Of a DNA stretch of 64,000 bases, positions 1-8,343 are shown piece after piece. The stretch spans positions 208,969 through 272,968 of the forward strand of contig NZ_ATYW01000009.1 of assembly GCF_000427885.1 (NCBI RefSeq). The letters are read 5' to 3'. The position numbers were made by a program, and so were the translations under genes. Source of the stretch: Glycomyces tenuis DSM 44171 (lineage in GTDB: Bacteria; Actinomycetota; Actinomycetes; Mycobacteriales; Micromonosporaceae). The first letter of the stretch is position 1. The number at the start of each line of letters is the position of its first letter. Under the pieces are notes generated by a model. It was not told where the DNA came from. It saw nothing but the letters and a program-made list of their open reading frames with translations, and did not search any database.

Positions 1-484
1 AGCGGCCCCGCAGCCCCTCGTGCCACGCCGCGAGGGGCCGCACCTGGAAGTGCGGCGCCCAGCGCTCGTCCTGAGGAGTGACGCCGAGCTCCTCGGCGAG
101 CACGAAACCGAAGCGGCCGTAGAACCCCGGATCCCCCAGCAGCACGATGCCCGGCTCGTCGCGGGCGTCGGCGGCGCCGATCACGGCGTGCATCAGCGCC
201 GCCCCGATGCCCTTGCCGTGCAGCTCGGGCTCGACCCCGATGGGGCCGAGCCCGAGGACCCGCTCGCCGGCGAGCCGCCCGTGGGTGCAGACGACGTGCC
301 CGACGACCTTCCCGTCGATCTCGGCCACCAGCGACAGCTGCGGCACCCAGTCCTCGCCCGCCCGCAGCGCGTCGACGAGGTCGGCCTCGCCGCCGGAGGC
401 GTGCTCGGCGGTGGCGAAGGCGGCGTCCTGGACGGCGTGGACCGCGGCCCGGTCGCGTTCGGTCTCGCGTCGAATCAAAGTCAC
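1..484 (-). CDS. GNAT family N-acetyltransferase (3' end outside window)
   Basis: Acyl-CoA N-acetyltransferase of the small YhbS-like GNAT group; the acceptor is unknown. About 161 codons are visible and the C-terminus runs off the left edge. The acetyl-CoA pyrophosphate loop is the LHGKGIGAAL stretch near residue 100, preceded by the usual 'LGPIGVEPEL' beta strand and followed by 'GDPGFYGRFGF', which is typical of this subgroup. The GTG start at 484 was chosen because the fold's first strand (TLIRRETERD) begins there; no strong Shine-Dalgarno is seen. The next gene upstream on the same strand is a 63-residue ORF. Confidence 0.85.
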   Translation of the reverse strand, partial: MTLIRRETERDRAAVHAVQDAAFATAEHASGGEADLVDALRAGEDWVPQLSLVAEIDGKVVGHVVCTHGRLAGERVLGLGPIGVEPELHGKGIGAALMHAVIGAADARDEPGIVLLGDPGFYGRFGFVLAEELGVTPQDERWAPHFQVRPLAAWHEGLRGR

Positions 485-524
485 CGGGCGAGTATCGCGG
501 CCGATCCGGCCGACGGCAAGGCTT

Positions 525-716
525 TTAGGGCACCGACCGGAGGAGACTGACGGTGCCGCCGTCCCGCCGGGCCACCTCGTCTGCGCGCTCAGGGCCCGCT
601 CCGAGCACCCGGTCGCCGGGCCGCAGCGCCCACGACATCAAGGTGAGCACCGCGAACAGCCCGGTCCGGAACACGTGGACGGCTTCCGAGCCCGAGACGA
701 GGTGCGAGCCTGTCAC
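525..716 (-). CDS. small hypothetical protein (63 aa)
   Basis: I do not recognise a family. The reading frame has about 90% G or C in third codon positions, as expected for a real gene in this genome, and no competing gene lies on the other strand. The GTG start is preceded by GAAGGGG at a suitable distance. The protein has one hydrophobic stretch (about residues 16-31) and a basic, proline-poor C-terminus. It is divergent from the sigma factor at 775 and shares with it the CCGGCC-N6-GGCCGG palindrome. It could be a chance ORF; coding bias is the main support. Confidence 0.45.
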   Translation of the reverse strand: MTGSHLVSGSEAVHVFRTGLFAVLTLMSWALRPGDRVLGAGPERADEVARRDGGTVSLLRSVP

Positions 717-737
717 GCCGGCCCCTTCTGGCCGGTC
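711..737 (+). promoter_or_regulatory. candidate ECF41-type promoter and palindrome upstream of the sigma factor
   Basis: TGTCAC at 711-716, 17 bases, then GGTC at 734-737 resembles the promoter described for ECF41 sigma factors (TGTCACA about 16 bases before CGTC). It sits about 40 bases upstream of an ECF gene of that kind, so autoregulation is a reasonable inference. A perfect inverted repeat, CCGGCC (718-723) with GGCCGG (730-735), fills the spacer and could be an additional binding site. Confidence 0.4.
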
Positions 738-774
738 AACACTGATGACCGACCACCCGAGGAGGATGTGACCG

Positions 775-1641
775 ATGAGCGACGACGAATTCGCGGTGCA
801 GCGTTTCGAGGAGCACCGCGCGCACCTGCATTCGGTGGCCTACCGGATGCTCGGCTCCGACGCCGAGGCCGACGACGCCGTCCAGGAGACGTGGATGCGT
901 TTCGCCCGCACCGACACCGCCGACGTCGAGAACCTGCGCGGCTGGCTCACCACCGTCGCCTCGCGGGTGTGCCTGAACATGCTCAAGTCGCGCAGGACAC
1001 GCCGCGAGGACCCGCTCGAGACCAGCACCGCCGCCGCCCGCCCGGCCGACGGCGTCGACCCCGAACGCGAGGCCGTCCTGTCCGACTCGGTCGGCCTGGC
1101 CCTGCTCGTGGTCCTCGACTCGCTCACCCCGGCCGAGCGCCTGGCGTTCGTCCTCCACGACATGTTCGCCGTGCCCTACGACCGGATCGCGCCGATCGTC
1201 GACCGCACCCCGGAGGCCACCAGACAGCTCGCCAGCCGCGCCCGCCGCCGCGTGCGGGGCTCGTCGCCGGTGCCCGACGCCGGCCACCGGCGCCGGGTGG
1301 TGGAGGCGTTCCTCGCCGCCGCCCGCGAAGGCGACTTCGAAGCGCTCTTGGAGGTCCTCGACCCCGAGATCGTGGTCCGCGCCGACGAGGCGTCCGTGCG
1401 GGCCGGAGCCCCCGAAGGCGAGGTCACCGGCGTCAAGGCGGTGGCCGCGATGTTCCTCGGGCGCGCCAAGGCCGCCGTCCCCGCGCTCGTCGACGGCGCC
1501 GTCGGCGCCATGTGGACGCACCGCGGCGTGCCGCGGGCGGTGCTCCACTTCACCGTCGAGGACGGCAGGATCGCGGCGATCGAGATCGTCTCCGACCCCG
1601 AGCGGATCGAGGCGTACGAGCTGTCCGCGCTCAAGGACTGA
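775..1641 (+). CDS. sigJ: ECF sigma factor with C-terminal SnoaL-like domain (SigJ/ECF41-like)
   Basis: Alternative RNA polymerase sigma factor, 288 aa. Region 2 spans about residues 10-75 (AYRMLGSDAEADDAVQETW is the region 2.2 signature). Region 4 spans about 110-165 and ends in the helix-turn-helix 'YDRIAPIVDRTPEATRQLASRA'. Residues 175-285 form a SnoaL/NTF2-like domain which, in ECF41 proteins, takes the place of a separate anti-sigma factor. The DGGGK motif reported for classical ECF41 members is not visible. The ATG at 775 has AGGAGG nine bases upstream. No carboxymuconolactone decarboxylase or oxidoreductase target gene, the usual ECF41 partner, lies beside it. Confidence 0.88.
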   Translation: MSDDEFAVQRFEEHRAHLHSVAYRMLGSDAEADDAVQETWMRFARTDTADVENLRGWLTTVASRVCLNMLKSRRTRREDPLETSTAAARPADGVDPEREAVLSDSVGLALLVVLDSLTPAERLAFVLHDMFAVPYDRIAPIVDRTPEATRQLASRARRRVRGSSPVPDAGHRRRVVEAFLAAAREGDFEALLEVLDPEIVVRADEASVRAGAPEGEVTGVKAVAAMFLGRAKAAVPALVDGAVGAMWTHRGVPRAVLHFTVEDGRIAAIEIVSDPERIEAYELSALKD

Positions 1642-1650
1642 CATCGCGAA

Positions 1651-1689
1651 GGGGCCGTTCGCGACCGGCATCCGGTCGCGAACGGCCCC
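1651..1689. terminator. bidirectional hairpin terminator between convergent genes
   Basis: A perfect 18-bp stem (1651-1668 with 1672-1689) around the three-base loop CAT lies between the sigma factor stop and the beta-galactosidase stop. There is no clear U tract, which is common for actinobacterial terminators. Confidence 0.8.
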
Positions 1690-1701
1690 TCCACGTGCCG
1701 T

Positions 1702-3813
1702 CTACTCCTCGACCAGGACCCGCACGTCCCAGGCGCCGAGCCGCAGCGTGTCACCCGAGGCGTACGAGCCCTCGCCCAGCGCGTCGCGCACGGCCGAGGG
1801 CAGCTCGAAGTCGACCTCGTCCCACGACCAGTTGTGGACGAAGCGCACCGTGCGGCCGTCGCCGGTCCGGCCGCTCGTCGCCGTCACGCTCGGGTGCGAG
1901 GGCCGCCAGGCGTCCTCCGGTGCGATCCACTGGAACAGGGCCTTCGCGAAGGCCGGGTCCGGGACCGTCCCGACGTAGGTGACGCGGCCCTTCCCGTGCG
2001 CCCTGGTCGAGGCCGCGGTGAACTGGCCGTAGTGCGGGTGGACGTACTCGGCCAGCGCCTCGGCCCCGTCGAGCCGCAGTCCGTCGGCCCAGCGCGTGGC
2101 CGCCGCGCCCTCGGGCAGCTCCAGCGGTGAGCCCTCGGCGGCGCGGACCGCCACGCGCCCCGAGAGGTTCGCGAACTCGTCGTACCAGGCCCCGGCCGCC
2201 TCGGCGAGCCTGCCCGGCTTGACCTCCAGGCGCGCCCGGGCCTCCTCGTCGCCGTAGCCGGTGCGCGGGCCCACGATCAGGTGGCCGCCCGCCGCGGCGT
2301 ATTCGCCCAGCCAGTCCAGCTGCGCGTCGTCGGCGATGTAGAGCCCCGCGGCCACCAGCACCGGGTGCCGCTTCGCGAACGCCTCCGGGGCGTCGAGCTG
2401 CTCGACGTGGACGATCCTGGTCTGGAGCCCGGCGTCGAACGCGCCCCGGTAGAACGGGTCCACGATCGACTCGTACGACTTCGGGTCCGGGCCGCGGTCG
2501 CCGAGCGCCAGCTGCGGATGCGTAGCCAGGCCCCACTGGCTCGCCTTGGAGTACAGCACCGCCACATCCGCGTCCGGCGTCATGTCCGCCAGCAGCTCAC
2601 CGGCCCGGCGCAGCTCGCCGCCGAGGACCGCGAGCTCGCGGTAGGTCCGGCCCGGCTCCCTGCTGTGCGGCAGGACGCCGCCCCAGTACGTCTCTGCTCC
2701 GAAGTGGAGCGTGTGCCAGTGCCAGTACTCGACCATCCGCGCCCCGCGCGAGACCAGCGCCCAGCCGGCCTGCCGCCACTGCCCGTCGTAGGCCGGCTCG
2801 TTGCTCCACGGCCCGCCGATCGCCTGCGCATTGGTCTCGGTGACCAGGAACGGCGCCTGCTTCGAGGAGAACAGCCGGTCGGCCGAGTGGTAGAGCGCCC
2901 AGGTGCCCTCGGTCATCCAGTCCTGGGCCTCGCCGTCGTCCTTCGGCAGCGCGAACGCGTCCTGCATCCGGTAGTACGGGTTCCCGGCGGTGACGTCGAG
3001 CCGCTCGGCGACCGCCCGGTCGTCCACGGCCGGACGCGGATAGGAGATGCACGTGGTCACGAACTGGTCCTCGCGCGCGTACTCGCGCGCGATGTCGGCC
3101 TGCCAGCCGATGAACTCGGTGGTCAGCTCGTTCTGGAACCGCCGCCACGCCAGGGCGTACTGCGGCTGCGCGTTGCCGTCGGGCCGCCACAGGTCCGCCC
3201 ACGTCGAGATCCGGTGCGACCAGTACACCAGGCCCCATTCGCGGTTGAGGGTCTCGACGTCGCCGTAGGCGTGCCGCAGGTAGTCGACGAAGCGTTCGAA
3301 GACACCGTGGTTGTGGAAGATCTGGAGGCCCGGCTCGTTGTCGACCTGGAAGCCGATGACGGCCGGGTGGTCGGCGTGGTGGGCCAGGATCGCGCGGATC
3401 ACCCGCTCGGCGTGGAACCTGAACGCCGGGTGCGTGTAGTCGACCTCCTGCCTCGCGCCCCAGCCGATCCGCTCGCCGGTCCGGTGCTCCCCGGCGATCT
3501 CGGGGTAGAGCCGCGCCAGCCACGGCGGCACGGCGTAGGTCGGCGTGCCGAGGATGACGCCGATGCCGCGCTCGCGCGCCCCGTCGAGGACCGGCGTGAG
3601 CCAGCCGAGGTCGAAGTCGCCGCTCTGGGGCTCCCAGGTGCTCCAGACCGACTCGCCGACGCGGATGACGGAGAACCCGGCCTCCACCATGAGGTCGAGG
3701 TCGGTCGCGAGCCGGTCCCGCGCGGGGCCCGACAGGAGGCCGCGCTGCGACTCCGGCTGGTACTCGTGGTAGTACGCGGCCCCGAACAGGATCGGGTTCG
3801 GCCAGTTCTGCAT
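1702..3813 (-). CDS. GH42 family beta-galactosidase
   Basis: Cytoplasmic retaining glycoside hydrolase that releases terminal beta-galactose, or related sugars such as alpha-L-arabinopyranose, from small oligosaccharides; 703 aa, normal for the family. The N-terminal TIM barrel begins with 'ILFGAAYYHEYQPE'. The acid/base is E160 in 'GFQVDNEPG' and the likely nucleophile is E326 in 'FLVTETNAQ'. A trimerisation domain (about 400-620) and a small C-terminal beta domain follow. There is no signal peptide, so substrate must be imported. It is the last gene of the LacI-SBP-permease-permease operon, 80 bases after the second permease, and the context points to uptake of a galactoside. Confidence 0.92.
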   Translation of the reverse strand: MQNWPNPILFGAAYYHEYQPESQRGLLSGPARDRLATDLDLMVEAGFSVIRVGESVWSTWEPQSGDFDLGWLTPVLDGARERGIGVILGTPTYAVPPWLARLYPEIAGEHRTGERIGWGARQEVDYTHPAFRFHAERVIRAILAHHADHPAVIGFQVDNEPGLQIFHNHGVFERFVDYLRHAYGDVETLNREWGLVYWSHRISTWADLWRPDGNAQPQYALAWRRFQNELTTEFIGWQADIAREYAREDQFVTTCISYPRPAVDDRAVAERLDVTAGNPYYRMQDAFALPKDDGEAQDWMTEGTWALYHSADRLFSSKQAPFLVTETNAQAIGGPWSNEPAYDGQWRQAGWALVSRGARMVEYWHWHTLHFGAETYWGGVLPHSREPGRTYRELAVLGGELRRAGELLADMTPDADVAVLYSKASQWGLATHPQLALGDRGPDPKSYESIVDPFYRGAFDAGLQTRIVHVEQLDAPEAFAKRHPVLVAAGLYIADDAQLDWLGEYAAAGGHLIVGPRTGYGDEEARARLEVKPGRLAEAAGAWYDEFANLSGRVAVRAAEGSPLELPEGAAATRWADGLRLDGAEALAEYVHPHYGQFTAASTRAHGKGRVTYVGTVPDPAFAKALFQWIAPEDAWRPSHPSVTATSGRTGDGRTVRFVHNWSWDEVDFELPSAVRDALGEGSYASGDTLRLGAWDVRVLVEE

Positions 3814-3892
3814 TGGTGGTTTCCTTTTTCTACTCGGAGAAGAGGGCCGGGGGTCGTCCTCGCGTGGCCCCGGCCCGGCTGTGGGGTTCGCT

Positions 3893-4801
3893 CTACTGCT
3901 TGACGGCCCCGGTCATCAGACCGGACTGCCAGTAGCGCTGGAGGAACAGGAACGCGATGATCAGCGGGACGACCGACAGGAGCGAGCCGGTGACGACCAG
4001 CGGGATGAGGTCGCCGCTCGCGCCGCCCGCGGCCGCCGCCTGGCCCTGCCAGCGCGCCAGGCCCACCGTGATCGGGTACAGGTCCGGGTCGTTGAGCATG
4101 ATCAGCGGCAGGAAGTAGTTGTTCCAGGTGTTCACGAGGGTGAACAGCAGGACCGTCGCGAATCCGGGCGCGAGCAGCCGCAGCGTCACCTGGAAGAAGA
4201 TCCGGAACTCGCCGGCCCCGTCGATGCGCCCGGCCTCCAGGAGGCTGTCGGGCACCGCGGACTGGACGTACACGGTCATCAGGAACAGCCCGAACGGGTT
4301 GATCAGCGAGGGCAGGATGATCGCCCACGGCGTGTCGGCGAGGCCGATCTGGCTGAACAGCAGGTACGTCGGGATCGCGAGCGCCGTGGTCGGCACCATG
4401 ACCGCGCCGAGCACGATCATGAACATCGTCCGGTCGCCCCTGAAGCGGTACTTCGCGAAGCCGTACCCGGCCAGGGACGCCAGCAGCGCCCCGCCTCCGG
4501 CGGCGGTGATCGCGTACAGCAGCGTGTTGCCCATCCACCGCAGGAACACGTTCCCGTCGTGGGAGACGGTCCGCCCGATGTTGTCGAACAGGGCGAAGTC
4601 GCCGGAGAACCACAGCCCGAAGGTGGAGAACAGGTCCGTGCTGGTCTTGCTGGAGGACACCAGGAGCCAGAACAGCGGCAGCAGGAAGTAGGCCGCGGCG
4701 GCGAGCATCCCCACCGTCAGGACGGTGCTGCGCCCGCTCCTGCGCCCGGTGCGCCGTGCCCGCCCGGTGCGGGGGCGCTCGATCATCGTCTCAGCGGTCA
4801 T
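3893..4801 (-). CDS. carbohydrate ABC transporter permease (MalG type)
   Basis: Second membrane subunit of a sugar importer, 302 aa with six predicted membrane helices; the first, 'VLTVGMLAAAAYFLLPLFWLL', follows an Arg-rich cytoplasmic tail. The EAA loop that docks the ATPase is 'LEAGRIDGAGEFRIFFQVT' in the C-terminal half. Its ATG overlaps the stop of the first permease (ATGA), which sets the start and implies translational coupling. No ATP-binding subunit is encoded here. In actinomycetes one shared MsiK-type ATPase commonly powers several such permeases, and that is probably the case here. Confidence 0.92.
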   Translation of the reverse strand: MTAETMIERPRTGRARRTGRRSGRSTVLTVGMLAAAAYFLLPLFWLLVSSSKTSTDLFSTFGLWFSGDFALFDNIGRTVSHDGNVFLRWMGNTLLYAITAAGGGALLASLAGYGFAKYRFRGDRTMFMIVLGAVMVPTTALAIPTYLLFSQIGLADTPWAIILPSLINPFGLFLMTVYVQSAVPDSLLEAGRIDGAGEFRIFFQVTLRLLAPGFATVLLFTLVNTWNNYFLPLIMLNDPDLYPITVGLARWQGQAAAAGGASGDLIPLVVTGSLLSVVPLIIAFLFLQRYWQSGLMTGAVKQ

Positions 4802-5727
4802 GACCGGCTCCTGCGGTTGGTGAGGAACATGAACACGTACGAGCCGACCAGGATGACCATGCCCAGGATGAACGACACCGCGGCGGCGTAGTTGTACTCC
4901 TGGCCGACGAAGGCGAGGTTGTAGGCGTACAGGTTGGGCGTGTAGGCCCGGTCGATGACGGTGGGCGCCAGCCCTTGCAGCAGGTTCGGCTCGTTGAACA
5001 GCTGGAAGCTGCCGATGATCGAGAAGATCAGGCAGACCATGAGGGCGCCGCGCAGCGCCGGGATCTTGATGCTCCAGGCGGTGCGCCACGGCCCGGCCCC
5101 GTCGACCGCGGCCGCCTCGTACAGTTCGCCGGGGACGGCCCGCAGCGCGGCGAACAGGATCACCATGTTGTAGCCGGTGAACTCCCAGAACACGATGTTG
5201 GCGAGCGAGCCGAGCATGAGGTCGGCCCCGAGGAAGTCCGGCGCGCTCGCCCCGATCTTCTCGGCGAGCTGCGCGAAGGGCCCGAAGTCGGGCCCGTACA
5301 GGTAGCCCCACATGAGGGCCGCGATGACGCCCGGGACGGCGTAGGGCACGAAGATGCTCAGCCGCGCGAACCTGGAGAGGCGGACCATCCCGGTGTCGAG
5401 CGCGAGCGCGAGGAACAGCGCCACGACGAGCATGACCGGCACTTGCAGGAGGAAGAACAGCCCGACGCGGCCGATGCCGGTCCACAGCTCGGCGTCGCCG
5501 AAGGCCCGCGTGTAGTTCTCGAAGCCGACGAAGACGGTGCCGCCGACGAGCTGCTCGCGGAAGAAACTGAAGTACGCGGCGTAGATCAGCGGCACCAGGA
5601 ACATCGCGGCGAACACGATCATGAACGGCGCGACGAAGAGGTACCCGGCCCTGCCCGAGCGGTTCGTCCTGCCGCGCCTGGCGGGCGCCTCGGCCCGCGC
5701 CTTCCGTGCGGTGGCGGTGGCGGTCAT
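4798..5727 (-). CDS. carbohydrate ABC transporter permease (MalF/UgpA type)
   Basis: First membrane subunit of the sugar importer, 309 aa. A basic cytoplasmic N-terminus leads into the helix 'GYLFVAPFMIVFAAMFLVPLI', and six helices in all are visible. The EAA motif is 'YEAAAVDGAGPWRTAWSIKI'. Start and stop both overlap the neighbouring genes by four bases (ATGA), placing it firmly in the operon between the binding protein and the MalG-type permease. Confidence 0.92.
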   Translation of the reverse strand: MTATATARKARAEAPARRGRTNRSGRAGYLFVAPFMIVFAAMFLVPLIYAAYFSFFREQLVGGTVFVGFENYTRAFGDAELWTGIGRVGLFFLLQVPVMLVVALFLALALDTGMVRLSRFARLSIFVPYAVPGVIAALMWGYLYGPDFGPFAQLAEKIGASAPDFLGADLMLGSLANIVFWEFTGYNMVILFAALRAVPGELYEAAAVDGAGPWRTAWSIKIPALRGALMVCLIFSIIGSFQLFNEPNLLQGLAPTVIDRAYTPNLYAYNLAFVGQEYNYAAAVSFILGMVILVGSYVFMFLTNRRSRS

Positions 5728-7085
5728 GACCCGGTCACCTCGAATCCCTGGTACTCGGCGTACTCGACGATGCGGTCCCGCCAGGCGCCCAGGGCGGCGA
5801 CCGCGTCGGTCCGCTCGGTGAAGGCGGTGCCGACGGTCGCGGTGAAGTCGGCGTAGACCTGGTCCTGGAACGGCGCCCACTGGAAGTCGGGCGAGACGGT
5901 GTCGCTGATCTCGGCGAACAGGGCGTTGACCTCTTGGCCGCCGTAGAACTCCAGCTGGTCCCCGGTGAACTCGGGGTCTTCGAGGAGCTCCCTGGTCGGC
6001 GGGTAGAGGGACTGCTCGAACGCCATCGTCTCGATGCACTCGCGGTCGGTGTTGATGAACTGCGCGAAGACCGCGGCCGGGATCTCCTTCTCTGTGGTCG
6101 ACAGGACCACCGAGGTGGACCCGCCCCAGTTCGAGGAGACCGGCGGGGCGTCGGCCTCCCACTGCGGGAGCGGCGCGACCCGCCATTTGCCGCTGGTCGA
6201 GGCGGCCGCGGTGGTGAGGAACGTCGGGGCCCACGCGGGCGCCACCCAGGTGGCGTACTTGCCGCGGTTGAGCGCCTGGTACCACTGGTCGTTGAAGTCG
6301 GCGTCGGTGGAGACCAGGCCCCGCTCGGCCAGGTCGCCCCAATAGGACGCGACCTTGACGGCGGCCTCGGACTCGAGGTCGACGCGCAGGTCCGCCCCGT
6401 CGGAGCCGGCGAAGGGGTCGGCGCCGGCCTGCCAGAGCATGGCCGCGAAGAACGCGCCCTGCGAGGGCGCGAGGTTCGTCAGGTACACCTCCGGGTCGGC
6501 GCCGTGGAGGACCTCGGCCGCGGCGGCGAAGTCGTCCCAGGTCGCCGGGACCTCGATGCCGTGGGCCTCGAAGATGTCGTTGCGGTAGAGCATGCCCATG
6601 GGGCCGGTGTCCTGCGGGATCGCCCAGATCTCGCCGCCGGTGCCGGTCGCCTGCGACCAGGCGAAGTCGACGAACTTCTCCTCGAGGCCCTCCATCGCGT
6701 AGGGCCGCAGGTCGAGCAGGTCCTCGGTGATCGCGAAGGACTGGATCATCTGGAATTCCATCTGCGCCACGTCGGGCGCGCCGTTGACCGCGCGCAGGGC
6801 CGTGCGGAGCTTCGAGTAGTGGCTGGCGCCCTGGCCGGCGTTGACGAGGTTCACCTTGATCGCCGGGTACGCCTCCTCGAACAGGGCGATCTCCTTCTCG
6901 ATGCCGGGCACCCAGGTCCAGAACGTGATCTCGGTGGGGGTCCGCATGGCCTCGTCGATCTGGGCCTGCGTGACGCTGGTGGGATGGTCGGTCTTGTCGC
7001 GGGCGCAGGCGCCGAGCGCGAGTGGCGCGGCGACTGCGGCGGCGAACCCCTTCGCCGCCGCGCGGCGACTGAGGCGGGGATTCAT
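5724..7085 (-). CDS. extracellular solute-binding lipoprotein of a sugar ABC transporter
   Basis: Substrate-capturing subunit of the importer, 453 aa, family 1 binding protein. The N-terminus carries SRRAAAKGF (a twin-arginine-like signal, residues 6-14) followed by the lipobox L24-G-A-C27, so the mature protein would be a lipoprotein anchored on Cys27. The mature part contains the usual 'ITFWTWVPGIEKEIALFEEAYP' opening. The ATG at 7085 is preceded by AAAGGAAG and overlaps the LacI gene's stop by four bases. The ligand cannot be read from sequence; the adjacent GH42 enzyme suggests a galactoside or arabinoside. Confidence 0.92.
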   Translation of the reverse strand: MNPRLSRRAAAKGFAAAVAAPLALGACARDKTDHPTSVTQAQIDEAMRTPTEITFWTWVPGIEKEIALFEEAYPAIKVNLVNAGQGASHYSKLRTALRAVNGAPDVAQMEFQMIQSFAITEDLLDLRPYAMEGLEEKFVDFAWSQATGTGGEIWAIPQDTGPMGMLYRNDIFEAHGIEVPATWDDFAAAAEVLHGADPEVYLTNLAPSQGAFFAAMLWQAGADPFAGSDGADLRVDLESEAAVKVASYWGDLAERGLVSTDADFNDQWYQALNRGKYATWVAPAWAPTFLTTAAASTSGKWRVAPLPQWEADAPPVSSNWGGSTSVVLSTTEKEIPAAVFAQFINTDRECIETMAFEQSLYPPTRELLEDPEFTGDQLEFYGGQEVNALFAEISDTVSPDFQWAPFQDQVYADFTATVGTAFTERTDAVAALGAWRDRIVEYAEYQGFEVTGS

Positions 7086-8170
7086 GGCGCTTCCTTTCGT
7101 GGAGGGGCTTCGTTCTGCCGGTTCGGAGGTGGTGCCGTGGAGCCGCGGACGACCAGGCGGCGCCGCGGCTCGGCGTCGTCCGGCTCCGGGCCTCGGGGCG
7201 GCTCGCCGCGGAGGAGCCGCAGGAGGGCGTCCAGGCCGAGAGCGGCGTCGCCCTCGAAGTCCTGGCGGACGGTCGTCAGCGGCACGGTGAGGTAGGCGGC
7301 GGCGGGGACGTCGTCGAAGCCGACGAGGCTGACGTCCTCGGGGACGCGCCGCCCCGCCTCGGTCAGCGCCCGGACGCATCCGATGGCCATGTCGTCGTTC
7401 GCGCAGAACACGGCCGTCGCCTCCGGGAGCGCGGCCAGGCGCCGCCCGGCCTCGTACCCGGAGGCGGGGGACCAGTCGCCCTCGAAGTGCGGCGGGGGCT
7501 CCAGGCCCCGGTCGAGGTGGGCGGCCCTCCAGCCGTCGAGCCGCTCGCCGGCGGCCCACCACCGCTGCGGCCCGGCGACGTGCCAGACGCGGCGGTGCCC
7601 CAGGTCGAGCAGGTGCTCGGTGGCCTCGCGGCCGGCCGCGCCGCCGGACGCGCCGCCGGGGATGATCCGCTCGGCCGGGACGCCGGGGGCGTGCCCGAAG
7701 CTGATGAGCGGGACGTCCGGGTCCAGGCGCAGCCGCTGGCCCTCGTCGACGGGCTCGGAGATCACGATCCCGTCGACGCCCTGCTGGAGGAGCCAGTCGA
7801 TGCCCGACTGGATCGAGTCCGGCTCGCCCGCGGCGGTGTTGGCCACCATGACGGAGAACCCGGCGGCGCGGGTGGCGCGCTCGAACGCCACGAGCAGCGA
7901 GGCCGGGCCGTACAGCGCGGTGCCCAGGGAGACGACGCCGAAGCGCCCGAAACGCCCGGTGATGAGCGCCCGTGCGGCCGTGTTCGGCCGGAAGCCCAGT
8001 TCGCGGGCGGCGCGCAGGACCTTCTCGCGGGCCTCGGCACTGACGTAGCGCTCGTTGTTGACCACGCGCGAGACCGTCTTCTGCGAGACTCCGGCCAGCC
8101 GCGCCACGTCGGTCATGCCCGGCGGGCGGCGCCGGGCTCCGGCCTCGGTCGGCGGCGGGGGCTCTGGCAC
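7082..8170 (-). CDS. LacI family transcriptional regulator
   Basis: Sugar-responsive repressor, 362 aa. The DNA-binding domain begins at about residue 19 (MTDVARLAGVSQKTVSRVVN), followed by the hinge helix and a periplasmic-binding-protein-like effector domain to about residue 340, then a proline-rich tail. The GTG at 8170 has GGAGAG at good distance; the internal ATG of MTDVARL is an alternative. It is the first gene of the operon with its target genes downstream, and a perfect 18-bp palindrome lies just upstream, so autoregulation plus control of uptake and GH42 is the likely role. Confidence 0.92.
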   Translation of the reverse strand: MPEPPPPTEAGARRRPPGMTDVARLAGVSQKTVSRVVNNERYVSAEAREKVLRAARELGFRPNTAARALITGRFGRFGVVSLGTALYGPASLLVAFERATRAAGFSVMVANTAAGEPDSIQSGIDWLLQQGVDGIVISEPVDEGQRLRLDPDVPLISFGHAPGVPAERIIPGGASGGAAGREATEHLLDLGHRRVWHVAGPQRWWAAGERLDGWRAAHLDRGLEPPPHFEGDWSPASGYEAGRRLAALPEATAVFCANDDMAIGCVRALTEAGRRVPEDVSLVGFDDVPAAAYLTVPLTTVRQDFEGDAALGLDALLRLLRGEPPRGPEPDDAEPRRRLVVRGSTAPPPNRQNEAPPRKEAP

Positions 8171-8190
8171 GGCGCTCTCCTCACGGCTCG

Positions 8191-8208
8191 TCTGACTACG
8201 TAGTCAGA
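8191..8208. promoter_or_regulatory. LacI-type operator
   Basis: TCTGACTACGTAGTCAGA is a perfect 18-bp palindrome with a central CG, the symmetry expected for LacI-family sites. It begins 21 bases upstream of the GTG start of the LacI gene, so repressor bound here would block the whole operon. I did not find a second exact copy in the surrounding few hundred bases. Confidence 0.75.
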
Positions 8209-8343
8209 GGTACGGTACGCAGCGTCTCCCGATGCTGTCAAGATCACACGTGAGATTTTCCCGAAATCATCGGTGGGAGCGTTTGCGCAGCTAGTAGTCC
8301 ACTTCGCACCGGCGCACGTCGAGGCCTCCCGTGGCCGGCGGCC

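Noticed and set aside
8274..8290. TGGGAGCG half-site resembling a CelR-type operator
   Set aside because: The other half (TTTGCGCA) does not complete the palindrome; the perfect site at 8191-8208 explains regulation better.
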